From Bacillus australimaris (GTDB taxonomy: Bacteria > Bacillota > Bacilli > Bacillales > Bacillaceae), in contig NZ_LGYN01000012.1 in assembly GCF_001307105.1 (NCBI RefSeq), positions 1 through 64,000 of the forward strand: a stretch of DNA of 64,000 nt. Reading direction: 5' to 3'. The translations under genes and the position numbers were made by a program. The notes under the pieces are model-generated. The model did no database searches. It had not been told where the DNA came from and saw only the letters and a program-made list of their open reading frames with translations. Every line of letters starts with the position of its first letter. Position 1 is the stretch's first letter. Positions 44,065-55,554 of the stretch are shown here, one piece after another.

Positions 44065-45057
44065 ATGGTTCGATTTGCTGTCATCGGAACGAACTGGATT
44101 ACAGATCGGTTCTTACAGGCTGGTGAAGGAATAGCTGATTTTATTTGTACAGCCGTCTATTCACGTTCAGCTGAAAAAGGACAGGCCTTTGCCGAAAAAT
44201 ATGGGATTGATACCGTTTTTACGAACTTACATCAACTGGCGGAAAGTGATGCGTTTGATGCCGTGTATATTGCGAGTCCAAATGCCCTTCACAAAGAGCA
44301 GGCTATGTTGATGATGGAGCATCAAAAACATGTTTTATGCGAGAAACCATTCGCCTCTCATCGAAAAGAAGTGGAAGAAATGATTGCCGCCTCGAAAAAA
44401 CATCAAGTGTGTTTGATGGAAGCGATGAAAACGACATTTCTGCCGAATTTTCTTCAAATCAGACAACACCTCGATCAGCTGGGACCTATCAGACATGTGA
44501 TTGCTCATTATTGTAAATATTCCTCTAGATACGATGCTTATCGTAATGGCGAGCTTCCAAATGCCTTTAAGCCGGAATTATCCAATGGTTCTTTAATGGA
44601 TATTGGTGTGTACCTCGTCTACCCGGCCATCTATTTATTTGGTCTGCCGAATCAAATCACGGCGAGAGGCTATAAGCTTTCTTCTGGTGTGGATGGGAGC
44701 GGTTCAGTCCTTTTACAGTATGACGGGCATCAAGCACTTCTTTTTCATTCTAAAATTTCAACGTCTCATTTATCGGCTGAAATTCAAGGGGAGGATGCCA
44801 CAATGGTGATTGATCAATTCCATCGTCCTTCACGAATCACGATCCATGACCGTGATGGGCGCCAAACTGACATCTCTCTCAAGGATGAGCAGCCAGCCAT
44901 GTATTATGAAATCAATCATTTTATTGAGTGTATTCAGCAGGGAAAGTGGCAGTCTCCGGTCAATACATTTGCCCTATCTGTTCAAACCATGTCCGTCATG
45001 GACGAGGCGAGAAGGCAAATGGGCGTAACGTATCCTGCCGACAGACAAAATCAATAG
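44065..45057 (+). CDS. yulF: Gfo/Idh/MocA family oxidoreductase YulF
   Basis: A 330-residue NAD(P)-dependent dehydrogenase. The N-terminal Rossmann fold is VRFAVIGTNWITDRFL. The EKPF motif (near residue 97) carries the catalytic-site lysine, and NGSLMDIGVYLVYPAIYLFG lies in the C-terminal domain. Probably acts on a sugar or polyol; the substrate is not known. AAGGAGGG precedes 44065. Confidence 0.9.
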   Translation: MVRFAVIGTNWITDRFLQAGEGIADFICTAVYSRSAEKGQAFAEKYGIDTVFTNLHQLAESDAFDAVYIASPNALHKEQAMLMMEHQKHVLCEKPFASHRKEVEEMIAASKKHQVCLMEAMKTTFLPNFLQIRQHLDQLGPIRHVIAHYCKYSSRYDAYRNGELPNAFKPELSNGSLMDIGVYLVYPAIYLFGLPNQITARGYKLSSGVDGSGSVLLQYDGHQALLFHSKISTSHLSAEIQGEDATMVIDQFHRPSRITIHDRDGRQTDISLKDEQPAMYYEINHFIECIQQGKWQSPVNTFALSVQTMSVMDEARRQMGVTYPADRQNQ

Positions 45058-45072
45058 GGCAAGAAATATGAG

Positions 45073-45112
45073 CAAAGGGCGAAACTGTTTTTATGTTCGC
45101 CCTTTGTTTTTT
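45073..45112 (+). terminator. Terminator of yulF
   Basis: CAAAGGGCGAA / TTCGCCCTTTG, 11-bp stem, then six T. Confidence 0.9.
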
Positions 45113-45130
45113 ACGTTTCGCATCAATGGT

Positions 45131-45655
45131 TTATTTTTCCGCCAACACATCCGCAAATGCTTTCACATAAGGCGGGAGGTCAGGCGGACGTCTGCTTGAG
45201 ACGAGATGACCATCTGTGACAACTGCTTCATCAAACCAGTCTGCACCAGCATTGGTCATATCATCTTTAATACCTGGTGTACTTGTCACTTGTTTGCCTT
45301 GCAGGATTCCTGCTGAAATCAGCACCCAGCCGGCATGGCAAATTTGGCCAATTGGTTTCGCTTTCGCATCAAATGCACGGACAATGTCTAATACTTCTGG
45401 GTAACGGCGCAGTTTATCAGGCGCCCATCCGCCAGGGACAAGCACAGCATCATAATCATCTGCTTGAATGGAATAAAAATCTTCATCAGAAACGGCCGGC
45501 ACACCATACTTCCCGATGTACTCATGATTTGCTTTTTCCCCTACAAGATGGACAGTTGCTCCTTCTTCTCTTAAACGCAGTACCGGATACCACAGTTCTA
45601 AATCTTCAAAATCATCACTGACAAACGCAATGACTTTCTTATCTGATAAACGCAT
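45131..45655 (-). CDS. DJ-1/PfpI family protein (YfkM/YraA-like)
   Basis: A 174-residue PfpI-type protein. Catalytic elbow QICHAGW with Cys106-His107, and the conserved acidic residue Glu17 or Glu20 in SDDFEDLELWYPV. Family members act as glyoxalase or deglycase-like repair enzymes against glyoxals, or as proteases; which applies here cannot be told. AGGAGAG precedes the start. Own unit. Confidence 0.88.
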   Translation of the reverse strand: MRLSDKKVIAFVSDDFEDLELWYPVLRLREEGATVHLVGEKANHEYIGKYGVPAVSDEDFYSIQADDYDAVLVPGGWAPDKLRRYPEVLDIVRAFDAKAKPIGQICHAGWVLISAGILQGKQVTSTPGIKDDMTNAGADWFDEAVVTDGHLVSSRRPPDLPPYVKAFADVLAEK

Positions 45656-45705
45656 AACATCTCTCCTATTCTTTCGATTTCTTCTATTGTACGAGATGAC
45701 CTCTT

Positions 45706-45741
45706 AAAAAGAAAAGCGGTTCCCCTTGAGGAGAACCACTT
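45706..45741 (-). terminator. Terminator of chemoreceptor 1
   Basis: AAGCGGTTC / GAACCACTT stem with a T-rich minus-strand tail directly after the receptor stop. Confidence 0.8.
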
Positions 45742-45745
45742 GACC

Positions 45746-47737
45746 TTATTCGCTGATCTTGAATTTTTTAATTAAATCACGTAATTCTTCCGCCATTTGG
45801 GAAAGAGTCGTTGATGAAGAACTAATCTCTTCCATAGAGGCAAGCTGCTCTTCAGCAGATGCGGCAATGTCTTGGATGCTTGCTGAACTCTCTCTCGATA
45901 CATCGGCAATTTCATTCACTGCTTTAGAAATTTGCTCAGATCCTTTTGAAAGTTCACGTACCGTTGTATTCATTTCATTCATTCTTGCTGCGATTTCCGC
46001 TGTTTGCTCATTTATTTGTGAGAAGCTTTCTTTCGTTTGATCTGTAATTGTAAGACCATTCTTTACTTCATCATTTACTGATTTGAACATATTTTGAGAT
46101 GTTTCAATTTCAGATACGATTTCTTTCACAAGCTTTTCAATCTCTTTTGCTGAATCGGATGATTGAACCGCTAGTTTACGCACTTCTTCTGCAACAACAG
46201 AGAAACCTCTGCCTGACTCGCCTGCGCGTGCAGCTTCAATGGCGGCATTCAGTGCAAGTAAATTCGTTTGATCCGCAATGCCGTTAATGACACCTAGGAT
46301 GTTTGTGATATCTTTTGATTTATGCTCTAGCCCGTTGATCACGCCTTCAGCTTCTTTCACTGAATGGTCGATCGTTTTCATTTGGCCAACGGTTTGCTCT
46401 ACAAGCTGTCCGCCTGTTTCCGCGACTGTTTTTGATTGAATAGATGACGCTGTGATGACATCAGACGTTTCTGCAACTTCGTTCAGTCCTTCATTCATTT
46501 GTTTTAAATGAGCTGCACTTTGCTCCACCATTTCACTTTGATTCTCATTGCCGCTTGAGAATGTTTCAATAGATGATGTAATATGTTCGGTTGCCTTTGT
46601 TGTTTGACCTGCGCTTGCTGTCAATTCTTCAGATGATGAAGCCACATTCTCAACAGATGTTTGTACAGCTTGAATGACATCTCTTAGGGACTCACTCATT
46701 TCATTAAAACTTGTACCAAGCTGTCCAATTTCATCTTTTGACCTGACATCAATTTTTTCTGTTAAATCTCCCTCACTAATCTTCTTCGAAGAAGAAACAA
46801 GGATGGAAAGTGGTTTTGTAATGGAACGGATAATAAAGAAAATGAGAATACCGCCAATAATGAGTGCACCGGCTAGAATAATGGCTGCCATGTTAAAGAC
46901 TGGCTGTGCTGCATCTTCTACTTCACTGTCAAACATCGTACCCGCAATTTTCCAGCCAGTCACCTTGTTTGTGGTGAACTCCATTTGCTTTTCTCTTCCT
47001 TCAAACATATAGCTCATAGATCCTTTATCTTGTGAATACAGCTTTTCTAACCATTCATCACCAGATAATTTTGTTCCAGCTTTTTTCTTTGGATGTGCCA
47101 CATATGTACGATCTGGACTTGCAATAAAGGCATAGCCTTGTTTCCCAATATTAATGCTATTGGACTCTTTTACTAGATTCGCAATGTTTAGGTTCATCGC
47201 AATAACGCCTGATCCATCCTCTAGTTTTTTAGAGATTGTGACCACAAGCGTACCGGTTGATGCCGTTGGATATGGTGCTGAAACAGACAGTTCACCGTTT
47301 TTCGCCCAGCCGTCTTTATACCAATCCCGCTCAGTGGCGACATAACCTGCAGGCATTTTTTGATTAGGATATCTTGAAAACACTTTGCCATCACTCGAAG
47401 CGACAAAAATGCCTTCTGTGTCATCATTCATACTCATGAACTGCTCAAAGCGTCCTTGAATATCGGTCGTTCCTTTTTGCTTGAGCTTTTTCTCTGTGAT
47501 CCATTGACTAAAGAAATCGGCTGCGTCTGTTTTCACTTTCACAACCTTCGTAATATTTTTATCCAGCTGCTCTACGTTTTCCTTTGCGCTTTGCATAATT
47601 TGATCATTCAAAGAGATGCTCGCTGTATGATATGAAGAGAATGCCAATACAATGATTGGGCATAAAAGAATAAATAAGAAAGAGAATACGAGCTTTTTCG
47701 ATATAGATGGCTTGCTGAAATACTGTATGAATTTCAT
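45746..47737 (-). CDS. Methyl-accepting chemotaxis protein 1 (McpA/TlpA/McpB/TlpB group)
   Basis: A 663-residue receptor. TM1 about 16-38, an extracellular double-Cache region ([42 protein letters not shown]) to about 280, TM2 about 283-305, HAMP about 305-360, then the coiled-coil signalling domain with the hairpin tip [21 protein letters not shown]. The tail [14 protein letters not shown] carries likely methylation sites. SigD promoter at 47772-47798. Confidence 0.92.
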   Translation of the reverse strand: MKFIQYFSKPSISKKLVFSFLFILLCPIIVLAFSSYHTASISLNDQIMQSAKENVEQLDKNITKVVKVKTDAADFFSQWITEKKLKQKGTTDIQGRFEQFMSMNDDTEGIFVASSDGKVFSRYPNQKMPAGYVATERDWYKDGWAKNGELSVSAPYPTASTGTLVVTISKKLEDGSGVIAMNLNIANLVKESNSINIGKQGYAFIASPDRTYVAHPKKKAGTKLSGDEWLEKLYSQDKGSMSYMFEGREKQMEFTTNKVTGWKIAGTMFDSEVEDAAQPVFNMAAIILAGALIIGGILIFFIIRSITKPLSILVSSSKKISEGDLTEKIDVRSKDEIGQLGTSFNEMSESLRDVIQAVQTSVENVASSSEELTASAGQTTKATEHITSSIETFSSGNENQSEMVEQSAAHLKQMNEGLNEVAETSDVITASSIQSKTVAETGGQLVEQTVGQMKTIDHSVKEAEGVINGLEHKSKDITNILGVINGIADQTNLLALNAAIEAARAGESGRGFSVVAEEVRKLAVQSSDSAKEIEKLVKEIVSEIETSQNMFKSVNDEVKNGLTITDQTKESFSQINEQTAEIAARMNEMNTTVRELSKGSEQISKAVNEIADVSRESSASIQDIAASAEEQLASMEEISSSSTTLSQMAEELRDLIKKFKISE

Positions 47738-47771
47738 AAAAAAGAAAACTCCTTTTAGTAAGATAGTATAT

Positions 47772-47798
47772 ATATCGGAAGTACTACTATGTTCTTTA
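47772..47798 (-). promoter_or_regulatory. SigD promoter of chemoreceptor 1
   Basis: Minus-strand TAAA (47795-47798), 15 bp, TCCGATAT (47772-47779): one mismatch from the motility sigma factor consensus TAAA-N15-GCCGATAT. Confidence 0.85.
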
Positions 47799-47861
47799 CT
47801 TTTTTAACTTATTAAAGTCTAAATAAGTCCAAAATACCCAATTTATATGCATTGAATGGAA

Positions 47862-48067
47862 AAACACCTGACGTTTTCACGTCAGGTGTTTCCGATTGTT
47901 GTTAACAAAGGGCTTAAGTGTTCTTGATTTTAGCCCTTTGTCTTCTTTTCAGCGTGATAGAAAACCTTTGCAGTCTAGGAAGGGCGAGCACCGGAGCGCA
48001 GACCTGACAAAGAATGCGAGGGTTTGTCTACACGCTGAAACACCTGACGTTTTCGCGTCAGGTGTTT
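47862..48067. repeat. Terminator-flanked repeat element, copy A
   Basis: Two nearly identical 30-bp hairpins (47862-47891 and 48038-48067: AAACACCTGACG, 6-nt loop, CGTCAGGTGTTT; one loop base differs) enclose a 146-bp segment. Its reverse complement is clearly similar to the segment at 61323-61499 over most of its length: CAGCGTGTAGACAAACCC, CTTCCTAGACT, CAAAGGTTTTC, ATCACGCTGAAAAGAAGAC, CAAAGGGCT. It has internal stems. Only the hairpin copy far from the receptor gene has a T-run. No gene in this 340-bp gap. Confidence 0.85.
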
Positions 48068-48078
48068 CACTGTATCTC

Positions 48079-50058
48079 TTACATTTTAAACTGTTTAATG
48101 AGCTCTCTTAGTTCTTCTGCCATGTCGGATAAAGTGGCAGAGGATGAGCTGATCTCTTCCATAGATGCCAGCTGTTCTTCTGCTGAAGCCGCAATATCTT
48201 GGAAGCCTGCTGAGCTTTCTCTTGAGAGCTCTTTGATTTGATTCACCGCATGTGAAATTTGGTTTGATCCATGTGATAGCTCTTTGGCTGATCCGTTCAT
48301 TTGTTTCATTTGTTCTGTCATTTCTGATGTTTTATCAGAGATTTTCTCAAAACTCACTTTCGTTTCATCTGTAATGTTTAAACCAGATTGTACCTCTCCT
48401 GCTACTTGTTTAAACATTTTCTGCGATTTTTCTATTTCATCGACAATTTCGTTCGTCAGGCTTTCAATCTCTTTTGAAGAGCTTCCTGACTGCTCTGCCA
48501 GCTTGCGGACTTCTTCTGCCACAACAGAGAAGCCTCGACCTGCTTCGCCTGCTCGTGCGGCTTCAATCGCAGCATTTAAAGCAAGGAGATTGGTTTGATC
48601 CGCGATGCCGTTAATGACACCCAAAATGTTTGTAATATCCTTTGATTTTTGCTCTAGGCCTGCAATAACAAGCTCGGCTTCCTTCACTGCGTGTTCAATG
48701 GTTTGCATTTGACCTGCTGTTTTTTGAACGAGTTCTCCTCCAGCCTGAGCGGTTTTGCTCGATTCGATCGACGATTCCATCATATGAGAGGTCGTGTCGA
48801 CCATATGCGATAAGCTGCGATCCATTTCGTTTAACTGGACTGAGCTTTTTTCGATCATATCATTTTGATGTTCAGTGCTGTTTGAGAACTGTTCAATAGA
48901 TGATGTAATATGCTCGGTTGCTTGTGCTGTCTGTCCCGCACTTGCTGTTAACTCTTCAGAAGAGGCAGCCACATTTTCAATGGAATTCTGAACGGCTTGA
49001 ATGACTTGTTTTAGCTTTGCTGACATGTTGTTAAAGCTGTGCCCAAGCTTACCGATTTCATCGTGCGTACGAATTTCAATTTGCTGTGTCAAATCACCCT
49101 GACTGATTTTCTCAGCCGATTCAGAGAGCTCTATCAGTGGCTTTCGAATCGATTTAATAATAAAATAAATCGCGATTCCGCCAATGACAATTGCAGCTGC
49201 AAGGATGATCAGTGTTAAGTCAAGCACTGGCTGTGCGGCTTCTTTTACTTCATCCACATACATCGTTCCAGCCAGCTTCCAGCCTGTTGCTTCATTTGTG
49301 TCAAAAAACATTTGCTTCGGCTGGCCTTTGTATTCATATTCAAAGCTGCCTTCTTTTTTATCATACAGTTTTGAGATGAAGTCACCAGTCAGCTTTGTTC
49401 CAGCCTTATCAGTTTTATGGGCAACATAACGCTGATCTGAGGTGGCAACAAACGCATAGCCTTCTTGGCCAATTTTGATGCTGTTTGTATCTTTTACAAC
49501 CGTATTCAATCGTACATTTACCCCAATCACACCAGATCCATCTGCCAACTGTTCTGATATTGTGATGAGCAGGTCATCAGATGACTTGTTTACAAAAGGA
49601 TCTGAGATGATGAGTTTCTTATCCTCCATCGATTGCTGAAACCATGGCTCATTTTTTGCGCTCTTTACACTACTCCCTTTATCGATCTCGGAGTATTCAG
49701 TTAGTTTACCATTCTGATCTGCAATAAATACTTCCACCACATCGTCATCTGTTTCCGATAACTGCTCTAATTTTACCCTAAGTAAATTTTTGTTTTTTGC
49801 AGTCAATTCATCTTTTTTTACCGATTTGGCTAAGTATGAAACAACGTCCATTTTAGGATGAATATCTTTATTAATGAGTTCATTTAATTGCTGAACACCA
49901 TTTTCGGCACTAGACATAATCTCATCATTGAGAGACTTTGATGCCACTTCATAAGAAAATGCTGCCAATACGAGAATTGGCACTAGGAGAATCGCTAAGA
50001 ATGCAGTAATTAATTTCTTCGACATCGTAAAGTGCTTAAATAAGTTGATTTTTTTCAT
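48079..50058 (-). CDS. Methyl-accepting chemotaxis protein 2
   Basis: A 659-residue paralogue with the same layout (TM1 about 16-34, Cache region, TM2 about 280-302, HAMP, conserved signalling domain). Its sensor half differs strongly from its neighbours ([42 protein letters not shown]), which implies a different ligand. Its terminator region hosts repeat element A. I see no clear SigD promoter upstream. Confidence 0.92.
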   Translation of the reverse strand: MKKINLFKHFTMSKKLITAFLAILLVPILVLAAFSYEVASKSLNDEIMSSAENGVQQLNELINKDIHPKMDVVSYLAKSVKKDELTAKNKNLLRVKLEQLSETDDDVVEVFIADQNGKLTEYSEIDKGSSVKSAKNEPWFQQSMEDKKLIISDPFVNKSSDDLLITISEQLADGSGVIGVNVRLNTVVKDTNSIKIGQEGYAFVATSDQRYVAHKTDKAGTKLTGDFISKLYDKKEGSFEYEYKGQPKQMFFDTNEATGWKLAGTMYVDEVKEAAQPVLDLTLIILAAAIVIGGIAIYFIIKSIRKPLIELSESAEKISQGDLTQQIEIRTHDEIGKLGHSFNNMSAKLKQVIQAVQNSIENVAASSEELTASAGQTAQATEHITSSIEQFSNSTEHQNDMIEKSSVQLNEMDRSLSHMVDTTSHMMESSIESSKTAQAGGELVQKTAGQMQTIEHAVKEAELVIAGLEQKSKDITNILGVINGIADQTNLLALNAAIEAARAGEAGRGFSVVAEEVRKLAEQSGSSSKEIESLTNEIVDEIEKSQKMFKQVAGEVQSGLNITDETKVSFEKISDKTSEMTEQMKQMNGSAKELSHGSNQISHAVNQIKELSRESSAGFQDIAASAEEQLASMEEISSSSATLSDMAEELRELIKQFKM

Positions 50059-50194
50059 GACTCTACTCCTTTTGATTTATGTTTTGTGGTCTCCCTCTTC
50101 TATTCTTAGGTAATATGAATTATTTTTCAAGGATTAATGTTCAGAAAATCACCAAAATAAGTATATTTACCTATTTCTTTTGATTTACACAAAC

Positions 50195-50224
50195 AAAAAA
50201 GAGCCTCTTGCTGGAGGCTCTTTT
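50195..50224 (-). terminator. Terminator of chemoreceptor 3
   Basis: AAAAGAGCCTC / GAGGCTCTTTT stem with T-run on the minus strand. Confidence 0.88.
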
Positions 50225-50232
50225 CTTCATGT

Positions 50233-52224
50233 CTATTCGACCTTAAATTTGCTAATTAAATCACGTAATTCTTCTGCCATAGAAGAGAGTGTGGCAGAGG
50301 ACGAGCTGATTTCTTCCATTGATGCCAGCTGTTCTTCTGCTGAAGCGGCAATGTCTTGAATATTTGCAGAGCTTTCACGTGATACTTCTGCAATCTCACG
50401 GACAGCCTCTGACACATGTGCAGAGCCTTTTGAAAGCTGGACAACGGTTTGATTCATCATTTGGAGCTGGTCAGAAATCTCTTTTGTCATGTCGAAAATA
50501 TTGTGGAAGCTTACTTTTGTTTGTTCAGTGAAGCTTAAGCCAGATTGTACTTCTCGATTGACCGCGGTGAATACTTCCTGTGATACATCGATGTCCTGCA
50601 CGATTTCTTTGATCAAATTCTCAATTTCTTTTGCCGAGTTGGCCGATTGAACCGCCAGTTTTCTTACTTCTTCTGCTACAACGGAGAAGCCTCTGCCAGA
50701 TTCCCCAGCTCTTGCTGCTTCAATCGCTGCATTTAGTGCAAGTAAATTCGTTTGATCGGCAATTCCATTGATGACACCAAGAATTTGGGTAATGTCTTTA
50801 GATTTACTTTCAAGCGCACTGATGACATTCTCTGCTTTTTTGACAGACTGATCAATGACGTTCATTTGAGAAGCAGTTTTTTCAACAAGCTGTCCGCCTT
50901 CTCCTGCGATATCTGTTGATTTAATGGATGAAGCAGTAATGGATTCAGCCGATTCATTCATATGTTGAAGGCCGCGATTCATTTCCTCTAACTCTTCTGA
51001 GCTCAATTCGACTTTATCATTTTGGCTTTCATTTCCACTGGAGAATTGTTCAATGGCTAGTGTAATATGCTCTGTTGCTTTACTCGTTTGCCCAGCGCTG
51101 GCAGTCAGTTCTTCTGATGAAGATGCGACATTTTCGACTGAAGTTTGAACGGCTCCAATAAGGGATCGTAATGAGTCAATCATCGTATTAAAGCCTTTAC
51201 CAACTTGGCCAATTTCGTCATCCGATTTGATTTGAAGTTTATCGCGTAAATCACCTTCGCTGACTTTCTTCGAGAAGCGGGCAAGATTGGATAATCTTTT
51301 TGAAATAGAGCGGACGATAAAGAAGATGAGGGTTCCTGCAACAATGAGTGTGACACTGAACACAATAATGGCTGTATGGAACACAGGTCTTGCCGCATCT
51401 TCTACTTCTGATACGAGCATCGTTCCACCAATTTTCCAGCCGGTTAATTCATTGGTGACATATGCAACCTTTTTATCTGTTCCTTTAAGCGTGTAGCTGC
51501 CGCTTCCTTCTTTGTTTTTAAAAATAATACTGGCCAGATTCTCATTGACCTGACTTCCTGACTTTTGGGTTGGATCTGCTAAAACGGTTTTATCTTCCTC
51601 CATGATGAAAGCATAGCCTTTTTGCCCAATTTTGATTTCTTTTAATTTTTGGAGCAGGCTGTCAATTTCCATATCAATACCAATGACACCTGAACCATCT
51701 TTCAATTTTTGCGCAATCGTAATAACCATTTTGCCTGTCGATGCTGCTACATATGGTTTTGTGATGACTTGTTTCCCGTTTTCTGCATTCAGCGCATCTT
51801 GATACCATGGACGCTCTCTTGGGTCGTAGCCATCAGGCATCTTTTGAACTGGGTATTGCATAAACATTCCCTTTTCAGAGCCTGCATAGATAGCAGATAC
51901 ATCTTTTTTATTAATTTTTCCATATTGCTGTAATTCTTTAATCGTTGCACTTCTATTTTTCTCTTGAAGACTAGACGCTTTGAGTGAGTCTGCAAACAGT
52001 GTCACAGCATCTGCTTTGTTTCCAATATTCTCGTTGATTAAGGTATCAAATGCATTGACCTGACTCATTGCACTGCCCATAATCTGTTTGTCTAGCTCGG
52101 TCTTTGATGTGAAAAACGCACTAATTGTCAGTGCCACGGTTGGCAGGATTAAGACGACCAAAAAGGCAATGATTAATTTTTTTGAAATGGATGGTTTTTT
52201 GAACCATTGGATCATTTTTCCCAT
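50233..52224 (-). CDS. Methyl-accepting chemotaxis protein 3
   Basis: A 663-residue chemoreceptor with a Cache sensor ([63 protein letters not shown]), TM2 near 280-305, HAMP and the invariant signalling hairpin. Most similar in the sensor half to receptor 4. A SigD-like -10 (TCCGATAA) about 40 bp upstream has only a poor -35. Confidence 0.92.
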   Translation of the reverse strand: MGKMIQWFKKPSISKKLIIAFLVVLILPTVALTISAFFTSKTELDKQIMGSAMSQVNAFDTLINENIGNKADAVTLFADSLKASSLQEKNRSATIKELQQYGKINKKDVSAIYAGSEKGMFMQYPVQKMPDGYDPRERPWYQDALNAENGKQVITKPYVAASTGKMVITIAQKLKDGSGVIGIDMEIDSLLQKLKEIKIGQKGYAFIMEEDKTVLADPTQKSGSQVNENLASIIFKNKEGSGSYTLKGTDKKVAYVTNELTGWKIGGTMLVSEVEDAARPVFHTAIIVFSVTLIVAGTLIFFIVRSISKRLSNLARFSKKVSEGDLRDKLQIKSDDEIGQVGKGFNTMIDSLRSLIGAVQTSVENVASSSEELTASAGQTSKATEHITLAIEQFSSGNESQNDKVELSSEELEEMNRGLQHMNESAESITASSIKSTDIAGEGGQLVEKTASQMNVIDQSVKKAENVISALESKSKDITQILGVINGIADQTNLLALNAAIEAARAGESGRGFSVVAEEVRKLAVQSANSAKEIENLIKEIVQDIDVSQEVFTAVNREVQSGLSFTEQTKVSFHNIFDMTKEISDQLQMMNQTVVQLSKGSAHVSEAVREIAEVSRESSANIQDIAASAEEQLASMEEISSSSATLSSMAEELRDLISKFKVE

Positions 52225-52306
52225 TTTAACTTTCCCCCTTTACATCTCTAAAGTTATTATCGGATGAAAGGTTTATTTTTAGAGGCTGGAAATGTCGTTT
52301 AAAAAT

Positions 52307-52340
52307 AAAAAAAATACCCAGACAATTCTGGATATTTTTT
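52307..52340 (-). terminator. Terminator of chemoreceptor 4
   Basis: AATACCCAGA / TCTGGATATT stem with a 4-nt loop, flanked by A and T runs. Confidence 0.85.
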
Positions 52341-52349
52341 CATCGTTAT

Positions 52350-54365
52350 TTAATTAATTTTAAATTGACTTGTGAGCTCTTTTAGTTCCTCTGCCATGTT
52401 AGCAAGTGTGACAGAAGAGGATGAGATTTCTTCCATAGATGCAAGCTGCTCTTCAGCGGAAGCCGCAATATCCTGAATGTTTGCCGCGCTTTCTCTAGAG
52501 ACTTGTCGCATCTCCTGCATCGCCTGTGAAACAAGCTTTGAACCGCTCGATAGGTCGATCGCCGTATCGTTTAATTGAGTCAGTTTTTTCGACATTCCTT
52601 CTGCCGCCTCATAAATGTTTCGGAAGCTTTCTTTTGCTTCTTCTGTCATACCGAGTCCTGCATTTACTTCTCGATTGACCGCTTTGAACATATCTTGAGA
52701 TTTAGCAATTTCTAACACAATTTCCTGGATGAGCTTTTCAATTTCTTTCGCTGAATCCGCAGATTGGACAGCCAGCTTTCTCACTTCTTCTGCAACGACG
52801 GAGAAGCCGCGTCCTGATTCACCTGCTCTTGCTGCTTCAATTGCTGCATTTAGCGCAAGTAAATTCGTTTGATCCGCAATGCCGTTAATGACATTTAAAA
52901 TACTCGTAATATCTTTAGACTTGTATTCTAATTCTTTCATGACCTGTTCTGCTTCTTGTACAGATGTATCAATATGTTTCATTTGGCTCGCTGTACTTTC
53001 AACAATTCGGCCGCCTTGACCAGCTGCCTCTGTTGATTGAAGGGAGACAGCAGCCACTTCTGATGAAGTATGTGACATATCTTGTAATCCTTCGTTCATT
53101 GACACCAGCTGATTTGTACTAGATTCAACTTTCTCGTTTTGCTCTTCATTTCCATTTGAAAATTGTTCAATCGACATCGTGATATGCTCTGTTGCTTTAC
53201 TTGTTTGGCTGGCACTTGCTGTCAGCTCCTCTGAAGCCGAAGCCACATTGTCGACAGACTGCTGTACAGCACGAATGACCTCACGAAGAGATTCACTCAT
53301 TTTGCTAAAGCTTCTTGTAAGGTCTCCTATCTCATCCTTCGATTTTGTTTCAATGGTCTCCGTTAAATCCCCATCGCTCACCTTTTCTGAGAAATCAACA
53401 AGCCTTCTCAGTCCAATTGTAATAGAGCGAACGATAAAGAAGATAGCGACACCGCCAAGGATAAATGAAGAAATTAAAAGAATAATGGCAGAATTCCAAA
53501 CTGGCTGTGCTGCTTCTTCTGTTTCTGAGACAAACATCGTTCCAGCAATTTTCCAACCTGTTAAATCATTCGTAACAAAAACGAGACGCTTTTGTTCTCC
53601 TTTATTCTCATAAGTTGATGTTCCTTCTTTGCCGCTGTAAAGGATAGATGAAATATTTCCCGTGACTTTAGATCCTGATTTTTCTTCTGGGTGGGCTACA
53701 ATTTGCTTGTTTTTATTTGCAATAATTGGATATCCTTCTCGTCCAATTTTAATATCTTTTATTTTATCTACAATGTCTTGCACATCAATGTCGATTCCGA
53801 TGACTCCCGACCCATCCTTCAGGCGCTGAGCAATTGTGACAACCATGCCGTTTGTTTTGGCAGAGCCGTTTCCGTTTGTTGTGGCAGAAATGTATGGATT
53901 GGAGACAACTGGCTCACCTTTTTCATCCTGCATCGCTAGTTGATACCAATCACGTGTTGTTGGATCATAGCCTTTTGGTATGTCTACTTTAGGAAACTGA
54001 ATGAAATCACGATTTTTACTTGCCGCATAAAAACCTACTACATCATCTTCATTGATTTTGCTGTATATCTCAAAATGCTCATACAGTTCGTCCTGGTTTT
54101 TCTTTTTAAAGTCTGCAGCAGTAGATGTTTCAGCAAAGAGTTTCACCGCATTTTCCTTATTCGAAAGCTTTTGCTCGATCATGTCATTCAGTTCATTGAC
54201 TCTTGCATTTGCTCCGTACATGATTTCATGATCTAGTTCTTCTTTGGCAATCTGATATGAAATCGTACTGAGTGTAATAATGGGCAAGACGAGAACAAGC
54301 GTGAATGAAATAATCAATCTTTTAGAAATAGATGGTTTTTTCAACCATTTTATGACACTTTTCAT
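52350..54365 (-). CDS. Methyl-accepting chemotaxis protein 4
   Basis: A 671-residue receptor; the start at 54365 follows AAAAGGAGG, not the longer upstream reading. The sensor has [53 protein letters not shown], with a short Asn/Gly/Thr insertion not seen in receptor 3. Then TM2, HAMP and signalling domain. SigD-like promoter at 54395-54421. First of the four-gene tandem array. Confidence 0.92.
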   Translation of the reverse strand: MKSVIKWLKKPSISKRLIISFTLVLVLPIITLSTISYQIAKEELDHEIMYGANARVNELNDMIEQKLSNKENAVKLFAETSTAADFKKKNQDELYEHFEIYSKINEDDVVGFYAASKNRDFIQFPKVDIPKGYDPTTRDWYQLAMQDEKGEPVVSNPYISATTNGNGSAKTNGMVVTIAQRLKDGSGVIGIDIDVQDIVDKIKDIKIGREGYPIIANKNKQIVAHPEEKSGSKVTGNISSILYSGKEGTSTYENKGEQKRLVFVTNDLTGWKIAGTMFVSETEEAAQPVWNSAIILLISSFILGGVAIFFIVRSITIGLRRLVDFSEKVSDGDLTETIETKSKDEIGDLTRSFSKMSESLREVIRAVQQSVDNVASASEELTASASQTSKATEHITMSIEQFSNGNEEQNEKVESSTNQLVSMNEGLQDMSHTSSEVAAVSLQSTEAAGQGGRIVESTASQMKHIDTSVQEAEQVMKELEYKSKDITSILNVINGIADQTNLLALNAAIEAARAGESGRGFSVVAEEVRKLAVQSADSAKEIEKLIQEIVLEIAKSQDMFKAVNREVNAGLGMTEEAKESFRNIYEAAEGMSKKLTQLNDTAIDLSSGSKLVSQAMQEMRQVSRESAANIQDIAASAEEQLASMEEISSSSVTLANMAEELKELTSQFKIN

Positions 54366-54394
54366 GTTTTTCCTCCTTTTAAACGTTATGTTAT

Positions 54395-54421
54395 ATATCG
54401 GACGGCTTGATATTATTTTCA
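54395..54421 (-). promoter_or_regulatory. SigD promoter of chemoreceptor 4
   Basis: Minus-strand TGAA (54418-54421), 15 bp, TCCGATAT (54395-54402), 30 bp before the gene. Confidence 0.75.
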
Positions 54422-54521
54422 TGTTTTTCAAATAAAAAGGATGACTTTTTGTTTATTTCCACAAATAGATTCCTTGCCCAAGCATCACGCATACGCTAAT
54501 ACAAAAGGGGGCGCTTTTCAT

Positions 54522-55262
54522 ATGATTATCCTTTCAGGACAGCCAGTGACAAATGAACAGCTGGCTTCGTTTCAGCTAGAGGGACAAAAGCGGATCATTT
54601 TGATGCAATTACAAGCCTCAAATGATACATTTCGCTATAGGCAAGCATCTGATTTGTTATTTGAGGTCACGTTACGATCAAACATTATGAATGCTGCAAG
54701 AGATTTGAATAAAAGTGGTGCCTCATTTGCTATCTTTCAAAGGTCTCGTGCAAATGACGCATTTTGGCGTGTATCGGAAGCAGGCGCACTAGAGCTCCGC
54801 TATCAAGTAGAACCATCTAGAGGAATAAAAGACATTTTTGAAAATGGTTCAAAATATGCTTTTGAATGTGCAACGGCGATTGTCATTGTGTTTTATATGG
54901 GGGTCCTCCAAACGGTAGGAGACGAGAAGTTTAATCGAAGACTTCGAAGTTTAACACTGTATGACTGGCACTATGATACATTGTCCATTTATACAGAGCG
55001 TGGGAATGATTTTATTTATGGGGATTGCTTATATTTCGAAAATCCAGAGTTTAGCTATCAGCAGTCGCAATGGCGCGGGGAAAATGTGATTTACTTAGGA
55101 GAAGATCAATATTACGGACATGGGCTTGGGATTTTAACAGCCGCAGAAATTATCGACAAATTAAATAATAGACGACGGCCAGGTGCGGTTCAATCCGCCT
55201 ATTTATTGCCGCAGACTACCCGGATGGATGTAATATATCTCAGGCAAATGTTTGGCAGCTAA
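54522..55262 (+). CDS. tgl: Spore coat transglutaminase Tgl
   Basis: A 246-residue protein matching bacterial spore transglutaminase throughout. Catalytic Cys116 lies in KYAFECATAI; LYDWHYDTLSIYTERGNDF, GDCLYF, QWRGENVI and YGHGLGILTA follow. It cross-links coat proteins through glutamine-lysine bonds. The start at 54522 follows GGGGGC. Likely expressed late in sporulation (family knowledge). Confidence 0.95.
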   Translation: MIILSGQPVTNEQLASFQLEGQKRIILMQLQASNDTFRYRQASDLLFEVTLRSNIMNAARDLNKSGASFAIFQRSRANDAFWRVSEAGALELRYQVEPSRGIKDIFENGSKYAFECATAIVIVFYMGVLQTVGDEKFNRRLRSLTLYDWHYDTLSIYTERGNDFIYGDCLYFENPEFSYQQSQWRGENVIYLGEDQYYGHGLGILTAAEIIDKLNNRRRPGAVQSAYLLPQTTRMDVIYLRQMFGS

Positions 55263-55263
55263 A

Positions 55264-55301
55264 AAAAGCCTCTTGTCTATTGGTTATGACAAGGGGCTTT
55301 T
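55264..55301. terminator. Bidirectional terminator after tgl
   Basis: AAAAGCCTCTTGTC / GACAAGGGGCTTTT stem. The minus-strand gene at 55284 ends inside it. Confidence 0.85.
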
Positions 55302-55532
55302 GTATGCCTTGCGTTTACGATAATCTTGGAGTGTGCCTAGCAAAGTGTTCACAAGGATCTCCATTTCTTCCAAATCTTTTCTTGTGACCGGCGGATCGTG
55401 CTGGCTCCACTTTACGTATCGAACAAAATAGTACTGACGAATGGGCGTAAGAATGGCAGGAGAGTGCGGGAAGTCATCAAACCAACATTCAATTTGTCCT
55501 TTTTTTCGGTATGAATGTTTTAAGATGTCCAT
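55284..55532 (-). CDS. Small cytosolic protein, unknown
   Basis: An 82-residue basic protein (MDILKHSYRKKGQIECWFDDFPHSPAILTP..., ending YRKRKAYKSPLS). It lies 22 bp after the nitronate monooxygenase-like gene and may share its transcript. A GTG at 55544 is an alternative start. Family not recognised. Confidence 0.6.
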   Translation of the reverse strand: MDILKHSYRKKGQIECWFDDFPHSPAILTPIRQYYFVRYVKWSQHDPPVTRKDLEEMEILVNTLLGTLQDYRKRKAYKSPLS

Positions 55533-55554
55533 CCTGTCCACCACCCATCATGAT

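Noticed and set aside
47896-48111. Open frames inside the repeat elements (also 61194-61539)
   Set aside because: They run through hairpins, differ between the two element copies and lack ribosome sites; the elements look non-coding.
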